A stretch of DNA of 11,409 nt from Lysobacter_F sp035645555 (lineage in GTDB: Bacteria > Pseudomonadota > Gammaproteobacteria > Xanthomonadales > Xanthomonadaceae): the NCBI GenBank assembly GCA_035645555.1, contig DASQMI010000043.1, positions 1-11,409 on the forward strand, written 5' to 3'. The notes under the pieces were generated by a model that worked only from the letters and a program-made list of their open reading frames with translations, was not told the origin of the DNA and ran no database searches. Positions 1-5,907 of this stretch are shown piece by piece; position 1 is the stretch's first letter, and the number at the start of each line of letters is the position of its first letter. The position numbers were made by a program, and so were the translations under genes.

Positions 1-636
1 GGTCTCGGCGATCGCCGCGTCGATGCGTCGCCAGCGCAGCGCGTCGTCGAGCGCGCCTTTGCTCGCCAGCACGGAAAAAACCGCATCGCACGGCTCCGGC
101 AACGGCTTGCCGCCCTGCAGCCACAGCGCGCGCGCATCGGCGACCCACTGCGCGTCGTCGCGGCCGAGCGCCTGGCGCGCGCGCAGCTGCGCGCAGCGCA
201 ACGCCGGCGCATCGACGTGGTCGTGCCACGCGGCGAGGAACGCGTCCCAGTCCTCGCGGCGCGCCGCCGCCGCCAGCCACAGTTCGCGGAACGCGCGGCC
301 GGCGGCCTGGGTGCCGTGGCGGCGCAGGAAATCCTCGGCGCGCGCGCGCGGCAGCAGGTCGATCCGGCGGCGCAACGCGGCGTACTCGATCCAGCCGTAC
401 AGCGGATGGCCGGCGAGATCGCCGTAACCGCCGCCGTCGAACTCGCCGCGCTCGGCCGCGGCAAGCGCTTCGCGCACGCGCGGCAGCTTCGGATCGGCCG
501 TAGGCGCCGGCACTGGCGCGCGTGCGAACGTCGGCGGCCGCGCCGCCGGCGCGGCACCCGGCGCCGGTTGCGCACACGCCGCATTGGCGAGCGCGAGGGT
601 CGTGAGCGAGACGAACAGTAACGTGCGGAAGCGCAT
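1..636 (-). CDS. slt: Soluble lytic murein transglycosylase (Slt70-like), N-terminal part, cut by the window edge
   Basis: The reading frame is open from an ATG at 636 down to base 1, giving 212 residues with no stop. Residues 1-22 are a Sec signal peptide (MRFRTLL, a hydrophobic core, then ACA before Q23), so the protein is exported. After a Pro/Ala-rich stretch to about residue 50, the sequence is helical and Arg/Leu-rich. It contains HPLYGWIEYAALRR followed by a FLRRHG segment, and further on WHDHVDAPALRCAQLRA and PCDAVF. These resemble the superhelical U-domain of Slt70, a periplasmic enzyme that cleaves the MurNAc-GlcNAc bond and forms 1,6-anhydro-MurNAc ends. Slt70 is about 645 residues long, so the catalytic Glu domain lies outside the window and cannot be checked. 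No good Shine-Dalgarno precedes the ATG. The gene is divergent from the permease gene. A different helical-repeat periplasmic protein is possible but less likely. Confidence 0.75.
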   Translation of the reverse strand, partial: MRFRTLLFVSLTTLALANAACAQPAPGAAPAARPPTFARAPVPAPTADPKLPRVREALAAAERGEFDGGGYGDLAGHPLYGWIEYAALRRRIDLLPRARAEDFLRRHGTQAAGRAFRELWLAAAARREDWDAFLAAWHDHVDAPALRCAQLRARQALGRDDAQWVADARALWLQGGKPLPEPCDAVFSVLASKGALDDALRWRRIDAAIAET

Positions 637-689
637 GCGCCGGACTATACCCCGGCTACCATCAACGCCTCTCCACCTGGAATGCGCGC
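637..689. promoter_or_regulatory. Divergent intergenic region with a possible -10 for the slt-like gene
   Basis: Only 53 bases separate two divergent starts, so promoters for both genes should lie here or reach into the coding sequences. On the minus strand a TATAGT hexamer (bases 649 to 644) sits about 7 bases before the ATG at 636, which would give a leaderless or nearly leaderless transcript. I found no matching -35 at 16-18 bases, so this is a weak call. A CACCTGG stretch before the permease GTG is the only, poor, ribosome-binding candidate on the plus strand. Confidence 0.3.
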
Positions 690-1481
690 GTGATCGGCTG
701 GTTGACGTTCCTGGCGCTCGGCGCCATCGCCGGCGTGCTGGCCGGCCTGCTCGGCGTCGGTGGCGGTCTGGTGCTGGTCGCCGCGCTTGCGTGGCTGCTG
801 CCGCTGTTCGGCGTGCCGGCCGGCGATGCGATGCACGCGGCACTCGCGAGTTCGCTTGCAAGCATCGTGTTGACCGCGGCGGCGTCGGCGCGCGCGCACG
901 CGCGCCGCGGCAGCGTGCTCTGGCCGACGGTGGCGTGGATGGTGCCGGGACTGCTGATCGGCGGCTGGGTGGGCAGCGCAGTGGCGGTGCGTCTGGACGG
1001 CACGGTGCTGCGTGGGCTGGTCGCTGCGTACTGCTTCATCGCCGCGGTGCAGCTGCTGCGCGGCGGCGCGCGTGCGAACGCGGACGCCGCCGGTGCGCCG
1101 CGCGGTTGGCCGATGTCGGCGGCCGGCACGCTGATCGGCGCGGTATCGGCGGTGGTCGGCATCGGCGGCGGCAGCATGACCGTGCCGCTGCTGGTCTGGC
1201 GCGGGATCGCGCCGGTGCGCGCGGTCGGCACCTCGTCTGCCTGCGGCGTGGCGATCGGACTGGCCAGCGCGCTCGGTTACGCGTTGCATGCTCCGGCCGG
1301 CGCGTTGCCGGCGTACGCGGTCGGCTACGTGTACCTGCCGGCGGCGATCGGCGTCGCGCTCGCCTCGGTGTTCGCAGCCCCGTACGGCACCCGGCTCGCG
1401 CATCGCCTGCACGGCGACGTGCTGAAGCGGGTGTTCGCCGGTTTCCTGCTGCTGGTGGGGGCGAGCCTGCTGGTCGGATGA
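690..1481 (+). CDS. TauE/SafE-family (DUF81) membrane permease, putative sulfite/organosulfur anion exporter
   Basis: This 263-residue protein is almost wholly hydrophobic, with about eight membrane segments. It shows the internal duplication typical of the TauE/SafE family: LAGLLGVGGGLVLV near residues 17-30 and SAVVGIGGGSMTVPLL near 153-168, each followed by a small-residue, Ser-rich segment (ALASSLASIV, GTSSACGVAIG). Family members sit in the inner membrane, and some export sulfite, sulfoacetate or related anions; substrates cannot be read from sequence. The start is a GTG at 690. An ATG at 682 is in another frame and hits a stop after three codons, so it is not used. No cysteine-biosynthesis or sulfur gene lies nearby to suggest the substrate. 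The next gene begins 45 bases downstream on the same strand, so co-transcription is possible but not shown. The length is normal for the family. The family call is firm; the substrate is unknown. Confidence 0.9.
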   Translation: MIGWLTFLALGAIAGVLAGLLGVGGGLVLVAALAWLLPLFGVPAGDAMHAALASSLASIVLTAAASARAHARRGSVLWPTVAWMVPGLLIGGWVGSAVAVRLDGTVLRGLVAAYCFIAAVQLLRGGARANADAAGAPRGWPMSAAGTLIGAVSAVVGIGGGSMTVPLLVWRGIAPVRAVGTSSACGVAIGLASALGYALHAPAGALPAYAVGYVYLPAAIGVALASVFAAPYGTRLAHRLHGDVLKRVFAGFLLLVGASLLVG

Positions 1482-1526
1482 GTTCCGCGACGGGGCGCTC
1501 AGATCCGCCGGCGTAGGCTGCGGTCG

Positions 1527-3026
1527 GTGAACGCGCGCTCGCACATTTCCGACATGCACCTGCCCGGCCGGAGTCCGCCCGACCGCCGGCTTGCGCTGGC
1601 CGCCCTCGCCGCGTCGCTGATCCTGCTGCTGGCCGGGGGGCTGACCTACGTGGGCGTGCGCACCCAGCAGGAGACCGCGCAACGGGTGGTGCACACCCAC
1701 GAGGTGATCGAGCAGATCGAGGCGCTTGCGGCCGCGATCGCCTCCACCGAAACCACCCAGCGCGGCTACCTCCTGACCGGCGACCTCGGCCAGCTGCAGG
1801 CGGTGCAGACCCACGCGGTCGCGACCCGCACGCATGTGGCGCGGCTGCGCGAGCTGACCCGCGACAACGCGTCGCAGCAGCGCCGGATGGAGGACATCCG
1901 GCAGGCGATCGACCGGCGGCTGGCCGCGCTGGATGAGGTGCGGCGCACGTGGGATGCCGGCCGGCGCGTCGAGGCGCTGGAGTCGATCCGCTCACGGAGT
2001 TTCGGCGAAGCGACCCATCTCGCGCGCCTGCTGGATGCCGCGCGCGCGGAAGAAGGCCGCCTGCTCGAACAGCGGCTGGCGCGCGCCGAACGCGCCGCCG
2101 CGCTGGTCGGCACCGCCACGATCGGCACCAGTCTGCTCGCCATCGCGTTGCTGGCCGCGCTGTACAGCGCCTCGCGCCGGTACACCCGGCGTCTGGTCGC
2201 CGAGCAGGACAAGCTCGAGCAGTCGCGCGAGCAGACGCGCCGGCACGCGGCCGCGCTGGAGGTGGCGAACGCGCGCCTGGAAGGCGTGGCCGAACAGCTC
2301 GAGGTGCGCGTGGAACGCCGCACCCGCGACCTGGCCGAGGCCAACGCCGAGCTGGAGGGCTTCGCCCGCACCATCGCCCACGACCTGCGCGCGCCGCTGC
2401 GCAACATCGAAGGCTATGCCTCGGCGCTGATCGAGGACGAAGCCCCGCACCTGAGCGCGGACGGCGCCGAATATACCCGCAGGCTGGTCGACAGCACGCG
2501 CCGGCTGGACCGGCTGATCACCGACCTGCTCGCCTACAGCCGCCTCGCGCGCACCGCGCTGGAGGTGGAGGACGTGCAGCTCGGCCCGGTAGTGCGCCAG
2601 GCGCTGGCCGACCTGGCGCACGACATCGACAGCACCGGCGCCCGCATCGACGTCGCCACCGACCTGCCCGCGGTGCGTGCGCACGCGCTCACGCTGCAGC
2701 AGGTGGTGGTCAACCTGCTCTCCAACGCGATCCGGTTTGTGGCGCCGGAGCGGACGCCGGAGGTGCGCATCGGCGCACGCCGCGAGGGTAGCCACGTCGT
2801 GCTGTCGGTGAGCGACAACGGCATCGGCATCGCGCCGGAGCACCGCGAGCGGATTTTCCAGGTGTTCGAGCGCCTGCACAGCGAGGAGCGCTATCCAGGC
2901 ACCGGCATCGGGCTTGCGATCGTGCGCAAGGGCGTGGAACGGATGGGCGGGCGAGTGGACCTGCACAGCGAGCCCGGCCGCGGTTCGCGCTTCGACGTGT
3001 ATCTGCCGGCGGCAACGGCTCCATGA
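1527..3026 (+). CDS. CHASE3-domain sensor histidine kinase
   Basis: The protein has 499 residues. TM1 lies near 22-44. A periplasmic helical region follows (about 45-190) with the CHASE3 hallmark TTQRGYLLTGD near 76-86, then TM2 (about 191-214) and a long Arg/Glu-rich coiled coil (about 218-280). The HisKA domain has the H-box FARTIAHDLRAPLR with phosphorylated His285. The HATPase_c domain has its N box near NLLSNAIRF (396-404), G1 DNGIGI (430-435) and G2 GTGIGLAI (458-465), all intact. The H-box and C-terminus resemble phytochrome-like kinases that pair with Rcp1-type receivers. CHASE3 is an extracytoplasmic sensor whose ligand is usually unknown. The start is taken as the GTG at 1527; an in-frame ATG at 1554 would drop nine residues and leave TM1 intact, and neither has a strong ribosome-binding site. 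The stop overlaps the following receiver gene (ATGA), so the two are surely translated together and are likely partners. Confidence 0.92.
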   Translation: MNARSHISDMHLPGRSPPDRRLALAALAASLILLLAGGLTYVGVRTQQETAQRVVHTHEVIEQIEALAAAIASTETTQRGYLLTGDLGQLQAVQTHAVATRTHVARLRELTRDNASQQRRMEDIRQAIDRRLAALDEVRRTWDAGRRVEALESIRSRSFGEATHLARLLDAARAEEGRLLEQRLARAERAAALVGTATIGTSLLAIALLAALYSASRRYTRRLVAEQDKLEQSREQTRRHAAALEVANARLEGVAEQLEVRVERRTRDLAEANAELEGFARTIAHDLRAPLRNIEGYASALIEDEAPHLSADGAEYTRRLVDSTRRLDRLITDLLAYSRLARTALEVEDVQLGPVVRQALADLAHDIDSTGARIDVATDLPAVRAHALTLQQVVVNLLSNAIRFVAPERTPEVRIGARREGSHVVLSVSDNGIGIAPEHRERIFQVFERLHSEERYPGTGIGLAIVRKGVERMGGRVDLHSEPGRGSRFDVYLPAATAP

Positions 3027-3487
3027 GCGGCACGCGTAACGGACACGTCCTGCTGGTCGAGGACAGCGCGGACGACCGCTTCCTGCTCGAACGCGCGATC
3101 CGCCGCGCGCCGGTGCAGGTGACGCTCAGCACCGCGCGCGACGGCGACGAGGCGGTCGATTACCTGGCCGGCGCGGGCGAATTCACCGACCGCGAGCGGC
3201 ACCCGCTGCCGGCGCTGATCCTGCTCGACTGGAAGCTGCCCAAGCGCACCGGGCGCGAGGTGCTGGAGTGGCTGCGCGCGCGCCCGCGCTTCCTCACCCT
3301 GCCGGTCGTGGTGCTGACAACGTCGGCGGAAGTGCAGGACGTGCACGAGGCGTATGCCGCGCGCGCCAATTCGTACTTGCCGAAACTCGGCAACTCCGGC
3401 GAGCTGGCGGAGCTGATGGCATGCACGCTCGTCTACTGGCTGCGCTTCAACCTGCAGACGCCGCCCGAAGCCGGCGGCCACTGCTGA
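3023..3487 (+). CDS. Single-domain response regulator, Rcp1-like
   Basis: The 154-residue protein is one receiver domain with no output domain. The acidic pair is E13/D14 (LLVEDSADD), the phosphoacceptor is D69 in LILLDWKLPKRTG, the switch Thr is T99/T100 (VVVLTTSAE), and the conserved Lys is K121 in SYLPKLGN. The insert before the Asp strand (GAGEFTDRERHPLPA) is typical of the Rcp1 subgroup served by phytochrome-like and CHASE kinases. The residue after K121 is Leu rather than the usual Pro. The ATG at 3023 overlaps the kinase stop as ATGA, so translational coupling explains why no separate ribosome-binding site is needed. The domain could act as a phosphate shuttle or sink in a relay, or bind a partner protein directly. 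The direct neighbour kinase is its most likely phosphodonor, by inference. Confidence 0.93.
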   Translation: MSGTRNGHVLLVEDSADDRFLLERAIRRAPVQVTLSTARDGDEAVDYLAGAGEFTDRERHPLPALILLDWKLPKRTGREVLEWLRARPRFLTLPVVVLTTSAEVQDVHEAYAARANSYLPKLGNSGELAELMACTLVYWLRFNLQTPPEAGGHC

Positions 3488-3760
3488 CGCGACGCGCCGA
3501 CGCCCGCCGTTGACGGCCGCATGACCCACCGGCCGCGACATTAGCGCGTGTCCTGCGACCGCGCCTGCGGCCGTGGACCCGCACCGTCCCCCCCGCCTGC
3601 GCGTCGGTGCGCGACGCGCCTGCAGGCTTCCGCCGGAGCACGCACGGGTGATCGCATACCGCCATGCGCTGGACACCGCCGCTTCCGACGCCGCACATCG
3701 CGCGCGTGCCGGAACGCGCGCCGGCGTACGCGTGCTGCCGCCCTGCGGAACGCTGCGCCC
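3488..3760. other. Intergenic region between the receiver gene and the hybrid kinase
   Basis: I see no convincing gene in these 273 bases. The hybrid-kinase frame stays open upstream to a GTG at 3548, but the extra 71 codons would encode a Cys/Arg/Pro-rich stretch with no domain character. Two CGGCCG hexamers (3514-3519 and 3530-3535) can pair around a 10-base loop, but no T-tract follows, so this is a weak terminator candidate for the upstream pair. A TTGACG at 3510-3515 resembles a -35 but lacks a well-spaced -10. A promoter for the hybrid kinase may be here, but it is not identifiable by eye. Confidence 0.4.
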
Positions 3761-5644
3761 GTGAGCGACGCGCTCTCGCTGCTGCTGGTCGATGACAATC
3801 CGGATGACCGGACGCTGGTGCTTCGCGAGATCCGCCGGGTCATCCCCGACGCGCGCGTGGACGAAGTGGGCGATGCGGCGGCGCTGGAGCGGCTGATCGA
3901 GGACGGCCGCAGCTGGGACGTCGCGGTCACCGATTACCAGCTGCGCTGGGCGACCGGCCTGGACGTATTCCGTCTGCTGCGCGCCGCGCGCGAGGGCCTG
4001 CCGGTGATCATGTTCACCGCCAGCGGCAACGAGGAGCTGGCGGTGGAAGCGCTCAAGCAGGGCATCGACGACTACATCACCAAGGCACCGAAGCATTACG
4101 GGCGCGTGCCGTACGCGATCCTCGCCTGTGCCGACCGCAAGCGCCGCCGCGAGGAGGCCGCCGCCGCGCTCGCCGCGCGCCAGCGCAGCGAGGCGTTGCT
4201 CAAGCTCGCGCTGGAAGCGGCGCGGATGGCGCCGTGGGAGTTCGATCCGCGGACGCGCCAGCTGGCGGTGCGACCGGCGTTCGCCGGCCTCACCGCGGAA
4301 GAGAGCGCGCGCCCGGTCGACGCGCTGTTCGACGCGATGCATCCCGAGGACGCGCAGGCGCTGATCGACGCTGGCCGGCGCGCGCTCGCCGAGGGCGCGC
4401 GCTTCGAACGCGAGTTCCGCATGCGCATCCGCGAGCAATGGCGGTGGCTGCGCGTGGCCGGCATCCGCAACGTCAACGGCGGACTGGTCGGCGTGGTCGA
4501 GGACATCACCGAGCGCAAGCGTGTCGAGCAGCAGCTGCTCGAGGCCGATCGCCAGAAGGACCAGTTCATCGCCACGCTCGGTCACGAATTGCGCAATCCG
4601 CTGGCGCCGATCCGTTACGCGCTGCAACTGCTCGCCGAGCCCGGCGAGCCGGCGGTGGTCGCGCACGCGCGGGCGGTGATCACCCGCCAGGTGGACACCA
4701 TGGCGCGCCTGCTCGACCAGCTGCTCGACCTCAGCCGGATCGCGCAGGGGCGCGTGCATCTGAGCTGCAGCCGCATCGACCTGCGCGAGGTGGTCCAGCA
4801 CGCGATCGAGGACGCGCGCCCGACCGCGCACGGCGCCGGCCAGGTGCTGACCGCGACGCTGCCGGGCGAGCCCGCGGTGGTCGACGGCGATGCCGTGCGC
4901 CTGAAGCAGGTGTTCGACAACCTGATCCAGAACGCCATCAAGTTCACTCCCGAGGGCGGCGCGATCGACGTCGCGCTGACGGTCGACCGCGGCGATGCGG
5001 TGGTGCGGGTGTGCGATACCGGTCTCGGCATCCCGCCGGACATGCTGGAGCGCGTGTTCGAACCGCTGGTGCAGGTGAACAGCGGGCCGGGCTCGGCCAC
5101 CCGCGGAGGGCTCGGCATCGGCCTGGCCGTCGTGCGCGAGCTGGTGGCGCTGCACCACGGCACGGTGCGCGCGAGCGACCGCGGCCCGGTGCAGGGCACC
5201 GAGTTCGTCGTGCGCCTGCCGCTGTGCGACCGCGATGCGGCGGAGCGGCCGCTGGCCGATGCCGGCACCACCCCGGGCACCGAGCCGCTGAAGGTGCTGG
5301 TGGCCGACGATCAGCCCGATGCGGCCAACACGCTCGGCCTTGTGGTGCGCCGGCTGGGGCACGAGGTGCGCACCGCGCTCGACGGCCTGCAGGCGCGCGC
5401 GATCGCCGAATCGTGGCGGCCGGACGTGATGCTGCTCGACATCGGCATGCCCGGCCTCAGCGGCGACGATCTCGCGCGCTGGGTGCGCGAGCAGCCCTGG
5501 GGGACGCAACCGCGCCTGGTCGCGGTGACCGGCTGGGGCGGCGAGGAGGACCGACTGGCCCTGCAGCGCGCGGGTTTCGACGCGCACCTGGTGAAGACCG
5601 CCCCGATCGAGCAGCTGCTGCTGGAACTGCGGCGCAGTCTGTGA
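3761..5644 (+). CDS. Hybrid sensor histidine kinase, REC-PAS-HisKA-HATPase-REC
   Basis: From the GTG at 3761 the protein has 627 residues and no membrane segment, so it is cytoplasmic. The N-terminal receiver (about 5-125) has D11/D12, phosphoacceptor D58 in VTDYQLRW and K108 in YITKAPKH. A PAS domain with a PAC end (about 142-252, closing with EDITERKR) follows. HisKA has the H-box ATLGHELRNPLAP with His275. HATPase_c has its N box near DNLIQNAIKF (386-395), G1 DTGLGIPP and G2 GLGIGLAV. The C-terminal receiver (about 510-625) has D516/D517, D560 in MLLDIGMPG and K612. All catalytic residues appear intact. The kinase can accept phosphate on its first receiver, probably from another kinase, and autophosphorylate at His275 towards its own last receiver. 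The GTG is chosen because it starts just before the receiver strand (SLLLVDDNPDD); longer in-frame starts add only low-complexity sequence. It lies downstream of the CHASE3 kinase and receiver, which suggests one relay. No output domain is present. Confidence 0.9.
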   Translation: MSDALSLLLVDDNPDDRTLVLREIRRVIPDARVDEVGDAAALERLIEDGRSWDVAVTDYQLRWATGLDVFRLLRAAREGLPVIMFTASGNEELAVEALKQGIDDYITKAPKHYGRVPYAILACADRKRRREEAAAALAARQRSEALLKLALEAARMAPWEFDPRTRQLAVRPAFAGLTAEESARPVDALFDAMHPEDAQALIDAGRRALAEGARFEREFRMRIREQWRWLRVAGIRNVNGGLVGVVEDITERKRVEQQLLEADRQKDQFIATLGHELRNPLAPIRYALQLLAEPGEPAVVAHARAVITRQVDTMARLLDQLLDLSRIAQGRVHLSCSRIDLREVVQHAIEDARPTAHGAGQVLTATLPGEPAVVDGDAVRLKQVFDNLIQNAIKFTPEGGAIDVALTVDRGDAVVRVCDTGLGIPPDMLERVFEPLVQVNSGPGSATRGGLGIGLAVVRELVALHHGTVRASDRGPVQGTEFVVRLPLCDRDAAERPLADAGTTPGTEPLKVLVADDQPDAANTLGLVVRRLGHEVRTALDGLQARAIAESWRPDVMLLDIGMPGLSGDDLARWVREQPWGTQPRLVAVTGWGGEEDRLALQRAGFDAHLVKTAPIEQLLLELRRSL

Positions 5645-5648
5645 CCGT

Positions 5649-5666
5649 GCGCCGCGCAAACGGCGC
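5649..5666 (+). terminator. Short hairpin after the hybrid kinase, weak terminator candidate
   Basis: GCGCCG (5649-5654) pairs perfectly with CGGCGC (5661-5666) around the loop CGCAAA, starting five bases after the hybrid-kinase stop. No T-tract follows, so it is not a standard intrinsic terminator. It may stabilise the 3' end, or be chance pairing in GC-rich sequence. Confidence 0.25.
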
Positions 5667-5725
5667 CTCCCAGCCTCGACCGCGCATCCCGCCCCGACCC
5701 CACCCCCGCCGCCGCTTGCCGGCGG

Positions 5726-5824
5726 AAAAAGCCTTGGTAAACAACGGCCAAGCGCCGCGCACGCGGCCGAGCCGGCCGATTTGTAGCGTCGAGCCGGCAA
5801 AAAAAGCCCTTGCTGAATGTTTAC
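5726..5824 (+). promoter_or_regulatory. A-tract region with repeated motifs upstream of the receptor, possible operator or UP-like elements
   Basis: This stretch is locally AT-rich in an otherwise GC-rich window. AAAAAGCCTTGG (5726-5737) is echoed by AAAAAGCCCTTGC (5801-5813). GTAAAC at 5737-5742 is the inverse of GTTTAC at 5819-5824. CTTGG (5733-5737) and CCAAG (5748-5752) form an imperfect inverted repeat around a 10-base spacer. Regulated TonB-receptor genes usually carry their operator sites in this position, but I do not recognise a named operator here. Confidence 0.3.
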
Positions 5825-5838
5825 GATTTGCTTACAAG
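5810..5838 (+). promoter_or_regulatory. Candidate sigma-70-type promoter for the TonB-dependent receptor
   Basis: TTGCTG (5810-5815) and TACAAG (5833-5838) are separated by exactly 17 bases. They lie about 70 bases before the receptor ATG, within the most AT-rich part of the gap. The hexamers match the consensus at about 3 and 4 of 6 positions, so this is plausible rather than certain. TTAC recurs at 11-base spacing here (5821 and 5832). Confidence 0.4.
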
Positions 5839-5890
5839 CGCAGGACGCGCCGACCGGAGGGGCGGCGTCCCGGACACCCAATTCACCGCA

Positions 5891-5900
5891 AGGGAGAGGC
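5891..5900 (+). promoter_or_regulatory. Ribosome-binding site of the TonB-dependent receptor
   Basis: AGGGAGAGGC is a strong purine-rich Shine-Dalgarno region placed about 8-12 bases before the ATG at 5908. It fixes the start and rejects the much longer open frame that runs back through the hybrid-kinase gene. Confidence 0.75.
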
Positions 5901-5907
5901 AAAACCG

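Noticed and set aside
23..621. Plus-strand frames at the left edge (23-427 and 217-621)
   Set aside because: They lie opposite the Slt-like gene and read as Arg/Ala/Ser low-complexity sequence. The minus frame has a signal peptide and recognisable Slt segments.
3548..3760. A 71-residue N-terminal extension of the hybrid kinase from the GTG at 3548
   Set aside because: The extension is Arg/Cys/Pro-rich without domain or signal features. The receiver domain begins directly after the GTG at 3761. Conservation in relatives would be needed to revive the longer form.
2891..5902. A minus-strand open frame of about 1000 codons across the hybrid kinase, plus a similar one of about 400 codons at 645-1835
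   Set aside because: Both lie opposite genes with clear domains. The translations are His/Arg/Gln/Ala-rich low-complexity sequence with no motif. Long antisense frames are expected in very GC-rich DNA because stop codons are rare there.
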